Below, piece after piece: positions 18,130 through 27,150 of a DNA stretch of 34,881 nucleotides. Made by a program: the position numbers and the translations under genes. This stretch comes from Candidatus Desulfosporosinus infrequens (GTDB lineage Bacteria > Bacillota > Desulfitobacteriia > Desulfitobacteriales > Desulfitobacteriaceae): the NCBI GenBank assembly GCA_900290375.1, contig OMOF01000412.1:18132-53012 (forward strand). The letters are read 5' to 3'. The notes beneath the pieces were generated by a model that was not told where the DNA came from, made no database searches, and saw nothing but the letters and a program-made list of their open reading frames with translations. Each line of letters begins with the position of its first letter. The first letter of the stretch is position 1.

Positions 18130-20298
18130 TTACATTAGTGATTCAAGACCGAAGCAAGGATGTCCTTTTTCTTCGAGGAATGGAATAATTTCGTCCGTAG
18201 TTGTTCCCACGCTCTCATCTGCGATCTTATCGATAAAGTCTTCGCCTAAACCTTCATCGATGCAACGTTGAACTAAATCCTCACGCAAGAACTCTTTTAG
18301 TTCTTTAGGCATCCAGATGATACGGGCAAGTCCACCATCAGCAGGAATAAATTTCTTGCTGACAAGGTATGAGCGTCCAATTCCCATAAATCCAGGAGTT
18401 TGATATCCGCCGCCGCATGTTCCAGCTAATGTGGAGAATGTCATACCGACAGGGGTCATTCCGCTGTGTTCACGGGTGGTAACCATAATCCCATTGGCTT
18501 CCGGAATGATGGCCATAATAGCCTCAAAGCAACCGCAGGAAGTCATTGGTTTGTCCATGATTGTATAGAGATTGACCTCTTCTAAGCTGTTGTTCGAAGT
18601 TGTATAAAGATAGTCGTTACAACTTTTCCACATGCCCTTTAATTCATCAATTGCTGGGCCTTTGGGAATAGGTTGGTTTGGACCGGTTGGGGCAATTTCA
18701 AACGATGCTTTGGCATCCAACCAACTGACAGCTCCGCATAAGCCAACCCGTTCCGGGGTAACAATACAGACATGGTTAGGAGCAAAGGATTGACAAAGCA
18801 AGCAGGAGTAGAAGTCTTCAACGGAATCATCCGTCAAGGTCCTCATACGATCGTCACGTCTCTTATACACTTCGCGGGCTTTGATGAGGTTTTCCTCAAC
18901 CGCAGCCTGTTCTGTATAAATAACAACTTCTACGCGGTCGATGATGGCTGGGAATTCTTGTTTTAATTTTGCCATCAAGAGCTCACCAATGTGTCTTATT
19001 AAGAAGCCTTTAGCTCGAGCTTCTTTGGAAATCCGAACCCACATCATATCCCGTTGAGCAACGTGCCAGATACCTTCTCCGTAGTTTGTAAAGTAGTGAA
19101 TTCGACGTTCCAAAACGCCTTCAAAGTCATCTTGCATCTTACGTCCGTAGACATTAACCACAATCCCCAAAGGCATTTTGGTGCCCTCTGGGACTGTATC
19201 AATTTCAGGCCCGATAACCGTGATCTTACCATCAGTAATATCGTCAGGTCCGACTGAGTGAATGAGCTCAAACGAAGTTGTGCGTCCGCCACCAAATTCA
19301 ACGTAGGTGTCTGCTTTACGAATGGTTTCTCCTTCGAAAGCAGGTCCGAAGTTGACTGGAATAGGAATATCAATACTTGTCAATTTAATTCCGCGAACTT
19401 CCATTGCCAACGGAACAATTTTCTCATAGTCAGGCTCAGAGATATACCAATCAGGGATTTGATCTTCTGCAGGAAGTGGCTGATCCGTCAGGACTGGGAA
19501 GCCCATGAAGATTGCACCCATTGAAGCAGCTACCTTAACATCATCCCGCTCGCCGAGATGAAGAACGAAGGCCAGAACCCGACGTTTTTGATAGTCAAGA
19601 TGTTTTGCTCTGTCTCCAGGAGCGATCCCACCGAAGGCAAGACCTGCTCTGAAAGCATAGTTCACAGCATGAATAATTTGCGTGAAGTTGCCTAATGGGA
19701 AGGCAATGTAATCTTCCCCAATTTTGACGTTTTCTTCGAGGCACTGTTCAATGATCTCGTCACAAAGGAAGATCATGAACCCTTTATTCATGAGGTTTTC
19801 TACGATTTTTTTGGCCGCTTGAGAGTCTTTAGCTCGTCCGAGAATAACAGCAACACCAGGAATGGTCCAGTCTACCATCTTAATCCCGTGTTTCCGTACA
19901 ATAGGATCACCTAAGAATCCAGTCCAAGGTTTTTCTTTAGGATTCTCTCCGCGGAGATAACTGATTGTCTCAATAACCTCTGCAGCATATAAAACTGATT
20001 CACCCCAAAGCTTTGAATTCTCCACGGTAAGTTCTGTGCGAACTTGATTACGCAAGCGATTCAAGATAGGAACTAATTCACCCAGTTTGGTAACTTTTTC
20101 ACCAGATAAACACATTATAACCGGAAGGTGATAGGCAGTATCTGGATAACCGATGATTTGTTCTGTACCAAAATCTTTGATTGCACGGTTTAGCAGAATT
20201 TCTGCATAGCTCATAGCGGTAATCGTGCCATCGTAAGCTTTACGTAGTAATTTTTTGGGTTCTTTAATTACTTCTTCGCTAATTTGTTCAACAGACAT
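18130..20298 (-). CDS. acsB: Acetyl-CoA synthase (CODH/ACS alpha subunit)
   Basis: A 722-residue bacterial-type acetyl-CoA synthase, close to the 729 of Moorella. It condenses CO, a methyl group and CoA at the A cluster. All A-cluster ligands are present with exact spacing: C499, C502, C511 and C521 for the [4Fe-4S] cluster and proximal Ni, and the CGC motif C588-G-C590 for the distal Ni. The N-terminal CODH-contacting domain is present, unlike archaeal CdhC. ATG with AAAGGAGGAAG upstream. It follows acsA by 16 nt, so the two are co-transcribed and form the alpha2beta2 complex. Confidence 0.97.
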   Translation of the reverse strand: MSVEQISEEVIKEPKKLLRKAYDGTITAMSYAEILLNRAIKDFGTEQIIGYPDTAYHLPVIMCLSGEKVTKLGELVPILNRLRNQVRTELTVENSKLWGESVLYAAEVIETISYLRGENPKEKPWTGFLGDPIVRKHGIKMVDWTIPGVAVILGRAKDSQAAKKIVENLMNKGFMIFLCDEIIEQCLEENVKIGEDYIAFPLGNFTQIIHAVNYAFRAGLAFGGIAPGDRAKHLDYQKRRVLAFVLHLGERDDVKVAASMGAIFMGFPVLTDQPLPAEDQIPDWYISEPDYEKIVPLAMEVRGIKLTSIDIPIPVNFGPAFEGETIRKADTYVEFGGGRTTSFELIHSVGPDDITDGKITVIGPEIDTVPEGTKMPLGIVVNVYGRKMQDDFEGVLERRIHYFTNYGEGIWHVAQRDMMWVRISKEARAKGFLIRHIGELLMAKLKQEFPAIIDRVEVVIYTEQAAVEENLIKAREVYKRRDDRMRTLTDDSVEDFYSCLLCQSFAPNHVCIVTPERVGLCGAVSWLDAKASFEIAPTGPNQPIPKGPAIDELKGMWKSCNDYLYTTSNNSLEEVNLYTIMDKPMTSCGCFEAIMAIIPEANGIMVTTREHSGMTPVGMTFSTLAGTCGGGYQTPGFMGIGRSYLVSKKFIPADGGLARIIWMPKELKEFLREDLVQRCIDEGLGEDFIDKIADESVGTTTDEIIPFLEEKGHPCFGLESLM

Positions 20299-20314
20299 TA
20301 CTCTTCCTCCTTTC

Positions 20315-22333
20315 TTACCAGCCTTGCGCTAGAGAAGTTTCAAATTTTTCCGCAGCTTTTCTATGCACATTTAGTTTCCAAGACCGATACTCTAAAGCAT
20401 CTAGGATTTTCCGTGCACCAAGGACAGGGTCCATCTCTAAGATGAAGTTTCCACCAAAGACGTCATGCGCAATTTGAGTTGTAACCCCATAGACAAGGTC
20501 ACTACCTTCAACAGGAGGCATAGAACCAACGTGGCAGGGCAGTCCCATCGTGACACACCAAGAACCGATCGCAACCGCTTTTTCATGCATGGCCTCTGGA
20601 GCAGAAGCGGCAAATGGAACTTTCGGTGTGTCTACACCAAGCTCATTAGCCATCGCTATCGCCAAGTCCATACCACGGCTGTTATCCACACAAGAGCCAC
20701 AATGGAAGACTAATGGGAGACCAGTCGCCAATTGTGGATTTGCTGCTTCTAACATTTTAAAGAAAGATTTGAGCCCTTCGCCGGCATATTCTTCAACGGC
20801 TAAAGGTGACATAAGACCAAATTTAGCGTAGGCACCAGAAGAGCAACCAGTGGAAACGACAAATACGTCATTTTTCACAAGCTCTTTTAGAACTGCAATG
20901 TGGCCTTCATCTTGAGGACGTCTGAGGTTATTACATCCTGCCATCAGAACGACACCCTTAAGTTGCCCACTCAGGATAGCATCTGTTAGCACAGAAATTG
21001 GGCGATCAGGATTGACCTTCGAGAAAATTTCCGTAAGTGCTTCCACGCTAAAGCCTGCAACAAGGCTGTGCTTTTCGGAAGGAATGTTGACTTTCTTAGG
21101 ATCACGATTCTTAAAGGCTTTAATAGCAATGCCAATAATCTTTTTAGCATCTTCCAAAGCGGAAGCTGTATTAAAGGCGATGTGTTGAGCATTAGGGATT
21201 TTCATGATCGCTTCGGTTGTGACAACCTTTGTATGATAGCATTCAGCCAGAGTTTGCACTGCTGGGTAAATACATTGAATATCAACGACCATTGCATCCA
21301 AAGCACCTGTCAAGATAGCTAATTCCTGTGAGGCCGAAGAGGTAGCTAAATAAACGCCTTCGCGCATGAGCAACTCATTACCTGTACAGCAAATCCCAAC
21401 TACATTGACGCCTTCAGCACCAGCAGCAATAGCGTCATCTTTCATTGCGCGCGCAGCAGCAACGATCATTTCACTTAAAACTGGGTTGTGTCCGTGAGCA
21501 GCAATATTGACCATTTTTTCATTGATTACGCCCAGATTAGCCTCTGAGACGATCGGCTGAGGGATTCCGAACATAACGTCACTGAGTTTTGTCCCGATAT
21601 ACTCTCCACCTAAGTCGGCCAGCGCACACTTTAGGCCTCCGAAAATAATATTAACAGGATCACTGTCAACGCCCATGGCAGTTTGTGCAATGAGTTCAGT
21701 AACAGATTTGTCAATGGCGGTTGGCATAATGTTAGTGGCTAGGAATTTCTTGCGACGTCCCTCAGTCAAAAATGAATCCAAAAATGCTAGAGGACGATCT
21801 TGATAGCGACCGAAATCTGCATACCCTAGTTCGACAACGTCTCTAAAAATATCCACGTCCGTACGGTCTAAGGTGGCAATCCCCAAATCCTGAGCTAATT
21901 TTTGAAGTTTAGCCGGAGATTCAATCTTATAATCTGGAGCATGACCCTCAAGCATAGCATGAGCGGTATGCAGTACATGACGCGCGTGCTCCGAGTGGGA
22001 AGCAGCCCCTCCTGCGATGAGGCGGACAATATTACGCGAAACAATAGTATATGCGGTGGCTCCGCATAATCCGCGACTGCCTACACCCTCTTCTGTTTTA
22101 ACGCGGCAAGGACCTGCCATACAAATTCGGCAACATATTCCTTTATATCCAAAAGCGCACTGGGGGTGTTGAGCAACTGCACGGTCAAAAACCGTCTCAA
22201 TTTTTTGTTCCTCTACCATTTTCAACATCTGAAGTGCGCCGGGGTCGGTCGTTCTAATGGGATTCTTAGGTTCAAAGACTCGTGGTGCATCCGACGGTCG
22301 GGCCGTATGGGTTAAATCCCGATATCTGGGCAT
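20315..22333 (-). CDS. acsA: Anaerobic CO dehydrogenase catalytic subunit (CODH/ACS beta subunit)
   Basis: A 672-residue Ni-Fe CO dehydrogenase that interconverts CO2 and CO. Cluster ligands are complete: C59 and C67 for the intersubunit D cluster, C68, C71, C76 and C90 for the B cluster, and His in AAHGHNP plus C315/C316, C354, C467, C497 and C548 for the Ni-4Fe-5S C cluster. Length matches Moorella AcsA. ATG with AGAGGAGG upstream. It sits between a CooC gene, 64 nt upstream, and acsB, 16 nt downstream, so CO made here should be channelled to acetyl-CoA synthase. Confidence 0.97.
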   Translation of the reverse strand: MPRYRDLTHTARPSDAPRVFEPKNPIRTTDPGALQMLKMVEEQKIETVFDRAVAQHPQCAFGYKGICCRICMAGPCRVKTEEGVGSRGLCGATAYTIVSRNIVRLIAGGAASHSEHARHVLHTAHAMLEGHAPDYKIESPAKLQKLAQDLGIATLDRTDVDIFRDVVELGYADFGRYQDRPLAFLDSFLTEGRRKKFLATNIMPTAIDKSVTELIAQTAMGVDSDPVNIIFGGLKCALADLGGEYIGTKLSDVMFGIPQPIVSEANLGVINEKMVNIAAHGHNPVLSEMIVAAARAMKDDAIAAGAEGVNVVGICCTGNELLMREGVYLATSSASQELAILTGALDAMVVDIQCIYPAVQTLAECYHTKVVTTEAIMKIPNAQHIAFNTASALEDAKKIIGIAIKAFKNRDPKKVNIPSEKHSLVAGFSVEALTEIFSKVNPDRPISVLTDAILSGQLKGVVLMAGCNNLRRPQDEGHIAVLKELVKNDVFVVSTGCSSGAYAKFGLMSPLAVEEYAGEGLKSFFKMLEAANPQLATGLPLVFHCGSCVDNSRGMDLAIAMANELGVDTPKVPFAASAPEAMHEKAVAIGSWCVTMGLPCHVGSMPPVEGSDLVYGVTTQIAHDVFGGNFILEMDPVLGARKILDALEYRSWKLNVHRKAAEKFETSLAQGW

Positions 22334-22397
22334 GTTACAACCTCCTCTTTTTTAAGATCACATTTATGAATTTTACATCTACAACCGAAGACCTCTT

Positions 22398-23162
22398 TCA
22401 ACTCCCTTCACCGATAATTTTTTGATAAATTGTATTTAATTGAACTCCCAGAGACCCTACGGACGACAATTCGTTGCCCGTATTTATTGACATTTCCAAT
22501 AGTTCCTCACTATACGGAATAATGCCAATAAGCTGTTCTGAGGAAAAGTGGTCTCTAAGAAAATTTTCTTCTTTAGAATTGCGAACTTTATTGCCCACAA
22601 CAACTGTACGTGGAATACCTAACTCAAGGGCGAGTTTTTGAATAACTCTTACGGTTTGTACACTAACTTTAGATGGTTCAGTTACAACGACTAAGACATC
22701 AACACCTAGGGCAGTACCTCGGGTCAGTTGTTCAATACCTGCACCCATATCCAAAATGACAGTATCCTTTTCACCAAGAATTAGTGAATTTACCAAGGCT
22801 TGGAGAAAGCTGTTCTCCTTACAATAACAGGAGGTTCCTCCCCCTTTGATGTTTCCCATGCGGAAAAACCGAAGAGTTCCTATGGACACACTGTAGTCAT
22901 CTAAGATGTCGTCCACGTTAGGGTTAAGCGAGTAGTATGCTCCACTGCCCCCCATGCGCTCCTCAATCAGCGTTTTCATGTCGACAATGGGTTTTAAATC
23001 TGCCAGAATATCTTCGGATATTCCAATGACTGTCCCAAGGCTAGCATCTGGATCTGCGTCAACCGCCAAAACAGTGATCCCTTTTTGCGATAACCAACGC
23101 GCAAAATTTGCTGTGAAGGTAGTTTTACCTACGCCACCTTTGCCTGAGATTGCAATTTTCAA
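22398..23162 (-). CDS. cooC: CooC-type nickel-insertion ATPase, first gene of the acs operon
   Basis: A 254-residue SIMIBI-class ATPase. Deviant Walker A GKGGVGKTTFTANF is near the N-terminus and the metal-binding CxC is C112-x-C114 (TSCYCKEN). VILDMGAGIEQLTRG is the switch II region. CooC inserts nickel into CO dehydrogenase in an ATP-dependent way, and its place just before acsA supports that role. I start at the TTG at 23,162, 9 nt after AAGGAG; the TTG at 23,171 directly abuts the ribosome binding site. It is only distantly like the other CooC homologue at 13,813-14,574, so the two are not a recent duplication. Confidence 0.92.
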   Translation of the reverse strand: MKIAISGKGGVGKTTFTANFARWLSQKGITVLAVDADPDASLGTVIGISEDILADLKPIVDMKTLIEERMGGSGAYYSLNPNVDDILDDYSVSIGTLRFFRMGNIKGGGTSCYCKENSFLQALVNSLILGEKDTVILDMGAGIEQLTRGTALGVDVLVVVTEPSKVSVQTVRVIQKLALELGIPRTVVVGNKVRNSKEENFLRDHFSSEQLIGIIPYSEELLEMSINTGNELSSVGSLGVQLNTIYQKIIGEGS

Positions 23163-23780
23163 CGGCCTCAACTCCTTATGGGTATTTATTGACTTACTGC
23201 TCTTGCCGCCAATTTTTCGCTTACTAGATATATATTCTTTTTTTATTTGAAGAATCCTGCAAACTTTTTTAATTTTTTTAAATATTTTGTTTATTTATAT
23301 TCTTTTAAAAAATGAGGCTAAATTTATGACTGGTATACGCCACCTTTCTCTAATAGGAATATTCTAAATATTCCAACCGATAAAAAAGAAATCTATCCCT
23401 AAAATTCCGGAAATGAAAGTATCTTAAACAACCGAAAGATTTGAGTGGATAATTTCTCTATGAGTTTAGTATTCGCTATGAAAGTCAAATTTCCTTGGAA
23501 GACTAATAATTAAAGTTCATTGTAGAATGGTGTTCATTTACCTATTGCGAAAAAGCAAACTGGTTATTACTGATTAATGCTGTGATTATAATGATATCCG
23601 TTCTAATGGATTTCTACTCTATCAAATCCTGCTTTTTTTATGTGCGACAGACTGCCTAGCTAAAGGAATCTATTACCTGGTCAACTCCTGCCGAGTTAAT
23701 TCGCGGGAGAGGTTACCTACTAAAAATTAGAGATTGACAGAACCTAAGTGATTTGTTATTATAATACTCGTTCTAATAAA
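23163..23780. promoter_or_regulatory. Gene-free region upstream of the acs operon
   Basis: About 610 nt without a convincing gene. The left third is very AT-rich with long A/T runs and should contain the acs promoter on the minus strand, but I cannot pick a convincing -35/-10 pair. Near the right end CTCCTGC pairs with GCGGGAG (about 23,685-23,709, 11-nt loop). I see no match to a riboswitch class or T-box. The right end holds the tRNA promoter. Confidence 0.5.
23734..23762 (+). promoter_or_regulatory. Promoter of tRNA-Pro
   Basis: TTGACA (23,734-23,739), 17-nt spacer, TATTAT (23,757-23,762); an overlapping TATAAT starts at 23,760. It ends 18 nt before the mature tRNA. Confidence 0.75.
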
Positions 23781-23857
23781 CGGGGCGTGGCGCAGTTTGG
23801 TAGCGTGCTTGGTTCGGGACCAAGAGGCCGTGGGTTCGAATCCCGTCGCCCCGACCA
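23781..23857 (+). tRNA. tRNA-Pro (anticodon CGG)
   Basis: A 77-nt cloverleaf. The acceptor stem is CGGGGCG with CGCCCCG, the anticodon stem CTTGG/CCAAG encloses TTCGGGA, giving anticodon CGG for CCG codons, the T loop is TTCGAAT, and the CCA end is encoded. It has its own promoter upstream. Confidence 0.97.
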
Positions 23858-23956
23858 CCCTCAATTCCGCAGGGGAAACAGAATTTTTAGATCAAATAGT
23901 AATCAAGTAGTAATTGGTCAACCTTATTCGTTATGTCGATCTTATTCGTTATAATG

Positions 23957-24004
23957 AACCACTTTTTTCTTTACACATCTTGTAGAGAAAAAAGTGGTTT
24001 TTTT
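23957..24004 (+). terminator. Rho-independent terminator downstream of tRNA-Pro
   Basis: A 14-bp stem (23,957-23,970 with 23,986-23,999, AACCACTTTTTTCT) extended by TTAC/GTAG, then a T run. It is 100 nt after the tRNA and faces the convergent YgjP-like gene. Confidence 0.88.
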
Positions 24005-24033
24005 GTATTGTTTGAAGCTGCCCTTAAAAATAT

Positions 24034-24654
24034 TTACAGAATAAGTTTTACACCATTTTCCTTTAACCATTTTCTTCTTTCATTATGATCAGGAATTTGG
24101 TTTCCGACCAGTTGCCAGAATTCCTTTGAGTGATTCATTTGTATGAAATGGCATAATTCATGTACAACCACGTAGTCCACAATGTCTGTTGGGGCCATTA
24201 CCAGTTTCCAATTGAAATTCAGATTGCCTCTTTGGGAGCAGCTTCCCCACCTAGTTTTCTGGTTCTTAAACCTTACCGTGTTTACCTTTACTCCTATTTT
24301 GTCGGTAAATAGCGCCAGTCTCTCGTAAATTAATTCCTTGGCTTTACTCTTGTACCACTGCTCTAATTTTTTTCGAACTATCTCTCTTCTCTTTTCCGAA
24401 GGCACATCCCTATTAATTGATACCCATAATTGACCATCTTTAAGATTAACGCTAGGGATTCGCCCCTCAACGTCTATTATCTTGAGTGGATAGTCTTCAC
24501 CCCTAAACAAGAGCTTTTCACCACTAATCAATTCTCGCTCCACCTTTATCTGTGCCAGGCGCTGAAAAGTCTCGAATTTCTCAAATATCCAGTTTCGCTT
24601 TTTCTCAACTAGCAGGATAATTTCATTGTCGTCCATTGAAACTGGTGCCACCAC
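24034..24654 (-). CDS. YgjP-type (DUF45/WLM) zinc metallopeptidase-like protein
   Basis: A protein with the YgjP/SprT-like metallopeptidase signature: HELCH (zinc ligands H165 and H169, catalytic E166) followed by HSKEFW with a third His at 175. KNQKTRWGSCS before it is also family-typical. Shown from a GTG at 24,654 (206 residues). The same frame is open upstream to 24,756 and there reads YSIKRSNRAKHVNITV, which matches the family N-terminus, yet that extension has no ATG, GTG or TTG. A CTG at 24,756, 8 nt after GAGGGGG, is the best-placed candidate. It would overlap the trpF stop. The real protein is therefore probably about 240 residues. Confidence 0.85.
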   Translation of the reverse strand: MVAPVSMDDNEIILLVEKKRNWIFEKFETFQRLAQIKVERELISGEKLLFRGEDYPLKIIDVEGRIPSVNLKDGQLWVSINRDVPSEKRREIVRKKLEQWYKSKAKELIYERLALFTDKIGVKVNTVRFKNQKTRWGSCSQRGNLNFNWKLVMAPTDIVDYVVVHELCHFIQMNHSKEFWQLVGNQIPDHNERRKWLKENGVKLIL

Positions 24655-24752
24655 CAGTACTCCATTTACACCAACCGTAATATTTACATGTTTGGCCCTG
24701 TTGCTTCTTTTAATTGAATAGGAAATTATTGTAGAACCTATCTTATCAGTCG

Positions 24753-25448
24753 TCAGCCAGAATTCCCCCTCACCTTTTGGATGAAAGACGTGATTAGATC
24801 CTGATTTTTAACCCCCAATTGCTCTACTCCAGAACTGACATCAACGGCATAAGGTTTCACGACTCGAATAGCTCTTTGAACATTTTCTGGGGTCAATCCG
24901 CCTGCTAAAATAAGGGGAATATCAAAACTCCGGATTAGTTTAAAGAGACCTTGCAGGCCCGGATCGTCCCAAGGAAGAGGAGAACCCGTTCCCCCTATCT
25001 GCCCCTGGTATGAGGCGTCAACCAGAATACCCTGAACCATTCCGGTCCAATTTGACAAAGAAGATTGAAGCTTGAAAAAAGGTTGATTGTCGGGAATAAC
25101 CGGCGTTTCATCCGAGTTAATATAATGATCGACGGAAATATTTATAGCTTTGATACAGGGGACACCGATCATTTGATAATCCTCTGGTGCCTCATTTCCA
25201 TGAAGCTGAATGGCTGTTAAATGACAGTTTCGGACTATATCGGCAACAATTGTCGGGTTCTCATTTACAAAAACACCTATGCGGGTCATAAAGGGAGGAA
25301 GTTTTAAGAATATTTCCCGGGCTAGCTCAGGTTGAATATGGCGTTTACTTTGGGGTACAAAGATAAAGCCGATGGCATCGGCTCCAGCGTCAATTGCCCA
25401 ACGTGCTTCTTCCAACGATCTAATGCCGCAGATCTTAGCTCGGACCAT
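24753..25448 (-). CDS. trpF: Phosphoribosylanthranilate isomerase
   Basis: A 231-residue (beta/alpha)8 enzyme of tryptophan synthesis that converts phosphoribosylanthranilate to CdRP. The catalytic Cys7 is in AKICGIRS and the catalytic Asp is in AVDVSSGVE near the C-terminus; the phosphate-binding LAGGLTPENV is present, along with IGFIFVPQSKRHI. ATG with GGTGGAG upstream. No other trp gene is next to it. Its stop overlaps the likely start of the YgjP-like gene, and the RluA-type gene is 38 nt upstream, so the three may form an operon. Confidence 0.94.
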   Translation of the reverse strand: MVRAKICGIRSLEEARWAIDAGADAIGFIFVPQSKRHIQPELAREIFLKLPPFMTRIGVFVNENPTIVADIVRNCHLTAIQLHGNEAPEDYQMIGVPCIKAINISVDHYINSDETPVIPDNQPFFKLQSSLSNWTGMVQGILVDASYQGQIGGTGSPLPWDDPGLQGLFKLIRSFDIPLILAGGLTPENVQRAIRVVKPYAVDVSSGVEQLGVKNQDLITSFIQKVRGNSG

Positions 25449-25486
25449 AAGGGGACTCCACCTTTACATCTTTTTTTTGTCCTTCA

Positions 25487-26383
25487 TCACGTAAATAAGG
25501 AGCTGCGTTCCATGACTCGTGCCATATCAGCTGGAAATGGAGCATTCACTGTCACCTCTTGAGACGTGTGAGGATGAGTAAAGCTGAGTGTCGCAGCATG
25601 TAGCGCCTGTCTTCCGATGATAGCTGAACGCCTTCCATACATGCCATCCCCTAGAATCGGATGCCCGATATGCGCCAGATGAACTCGAATCTGATGTGTT
25701 CTTCCGGTTGTAAGTGAAAGTTCCAGTAAGGATACATCTGCTAAAGTCTGTACAGTTCGGAAACGGGTTATGGCTTGATCGCCCTCAGACCGAATCATAC
25801 GTCGATTGGGTTTGCCAGGACAAAGTCCAATAGGCTCATCAATTACACCCTCTTGCTCGAGCACGCCTTGGACGAGAGCCAAGTAGGTCCGTTTAAATGA
25901 ACCACTCTGTTGTTGCTGCTCTATCTCTGTTTGTGTGCGAGCGTCTTTGGCAAAAGCCACGCAGCCAGATGTATCTCGATCCAAACGATGTAATGGCCTA
26001 ATCGTCGTCAAAATTCCCTTAGTTTGAAAATAATGAGCCAAATAATTCGCCAGCGTTCCCTCCTTAGTTTGTCCGGCAGGGTGCACAAGCTGCCCTGCTG
26101 CTTTATCGAGGACAATAAATTGAGCATCCTCATAAAGAACATTAATTTTTCCTTCTTCAGGTTGAACCCCATAAGCTTGGTCAGTCATAACTAGAACCTG
26201 AACAATGTCTCCAGCTTTAACCTTTTTTTGCAGGAAAACATTGTGGCCTTTGAGTAAAATTCCTTTAGCGCGTGTTAATTTTTGCAACCGACGTCCCGAA
26301 CACTGTACTATTTGCTTAAGATAGGTCTCCACTGTCAGACCCTCGTGTTCTGTGGCCACGGTATACTTATCATATGTCCTCAC
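25487..26383 (-). CDS. RluA/RluD-family RNA pseudouridine synthase
   Basis: A 298-residue pseudouridine synthase. An S4-like RNA-binding domain lies at about 17-68, followed by the catalytic domain with LHRLDRDTSG (catalytic Asp135) and the later HQIRVHLAHIGHPILGD motif. It isomerises uridine in rRNA or tRNA; the site modified cannot be told. Start is GTG with AAAGGAAC upstream. The promoter region 26,384-26,546 is shared with the divergent GNAT gene and holds a small inverted repeat GCATTA-ATAA-TAATGC. Confidence 0.92.
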   Translation of the reverse strand: MRTYDKYTVATEHEGLTVETYLKQIVQCSGRRLQKLTRAKGILLKGHNVFLQKKVKAGDIVQVLVMTDQAYGVQPEEGKINVLYEDAQFIVLDKAAGQLVHPAGQTKEGTLANYLAHYFQTKGILTTIRPLHRLDRDTSGCVAFAKDARTQTEIEQQQQSGSFKRTYLALVQGVLEQEGVIDEPIGLCPGKPNRRMIRSEGDQAITRFRTVQTLADVSLLELSLTTGRTHQIRVHLAHIGHPILGDGMYGRRSAIIGRQALHAATLSFTHPHTSQEVTVNAPFPADMARVMERSSLFT

Positions 26384-26462
26384 TTTTGTTGTTCCTTTCC
26401 ATATGAATCGGTTAGTCCAATGATATCATTAATTTTTCTTGTATGCATTAATAATAATGCTC

Positions 26463-26492
26463 TTGAAGTTATCCAGAAATTAGTGGTAAAAT
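26463..26492 (+). promoter_or_regulatory. Likely sigma-A promoter of the GNAT gene
   Basis: TTGAAG (26,463-26,468), 18-nt spacer, TAAAAT (26,487-26,492), 54 nt before the ATG. Confidence 0.55.
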
Positions 26493-26546
26493 AGCTAGTA
26501 AATTTGTTCATCAATGAGCAAAATAGAATAAGAGGAGTCCTAAAGA

Positions 26547-27089
26547 ATGTTAAAAGGTCAAAAAACATGGATTCGCCCGATTGAAGAAGATGATATTGAC
26601 CTTTTGTACCAATGGTATAATGATCAAGAGGTAAATTTATGGTCTAGTGGGGCATGGCCCTTAAATACGCTTCTCAACAAAGATCAAATTGCGGCAAAGT
26701 TTCTTGATGGGTCACCGGATACTTACCGATATGCTATTTTAGATGAAACTAATCTACTCATCGGAACTACGGGCTTTAAAGAAGTTAATATCCCTGGTCG
26801 ATCAGCAACTCTTTATGTGGTAATTGGGAATAAAACGTATTGGGGTAAAGGATACGGCCCAGATGCCTTAATCACATTTGCGCGGTTCCTTTTTACGCAG
26901 TGGAATTTCCACCGGATTTCGCTGGATACCTGGGATGGAAATCTGCGAGCGATTAAGGCCTATGAAAAAGTCGGTTTCAAAATTGAAGGTCGTCAACGCG
27001 AAGCTCGTTTTGTGTTAGGCAACTATCACGATGCTATACTCATGGGTTTATTGCGCGAAGAGTTCCTCACCCTACATGGTAAATTATAG
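26547..27089 (+). CDS. GNAT-family N-acetyltransferase (RimJ/RimL-like)
   Basis: A 180-residue acetyltransferase. It begins with WIRPIEEDDIDLLYQWYND, the start typical of the RimJ/RimL branch, and the acetyl-CoA-binding motif A region is YVVIGNKTYWGKGYGPDAL (about 90-110), followed by NLRAIKAYEKVGFKIEG. Members acetylate N-termini of ribosomal proteins, antibiotics or polyamines; no substrate can be named. ATG with AGGAGT upstream. It is the only gene between its own promoter and the FMN riboswitch leader. Confidence 0.9.
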   Translation: MLKGQKTWIRPIEEDDIDLLYQWYNDQEVNLWSSGAWPLNTLLNKDQIAAKFLDGSPDTYRYAILDETNLLIGTTGFKEVNIPGRSATLYVVIGNKTYWGKGYGPDALITFARFLFTQWNFHRISLDTWDGNLRAIKAYEKVGFKIEGRQREARFVLGNYHDAILMGLLREEFLTLHGKL

Positions 27090-27091
27090 GG

Positions 27092-27120
27092 TTGCATTAA
27101 TTAACAGCCTAGAGTAAACT
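27092..27120 (+). promoter_or_regulatory. Candidate promoter of the rib leader
   Basis: TTGCAT (27,092-27,097), 17-nt spacer, TAAACT (27,115-27,120), about 30 nt before the FMN aptamer. Fair but not strong match. Confidence 0.45.
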
Positions 27121-27150
27121 ATAAGCAATTTCATAAACCGTAATAAATAC

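Noticed and set aside
23163..23780. T-box or cobalamin riboswitch ahead of the acs operon
   Set aside because: No T-box AGGGTGG-like sequence or B12-box GCCACTG-like sequence could be found on either strand.
23781..24034. tRNA-Pro as an attachment site of an integrated element
   Set aside because: No integrase, no repeat of the tRNA 3' end, and flanking genes are housekeeping.
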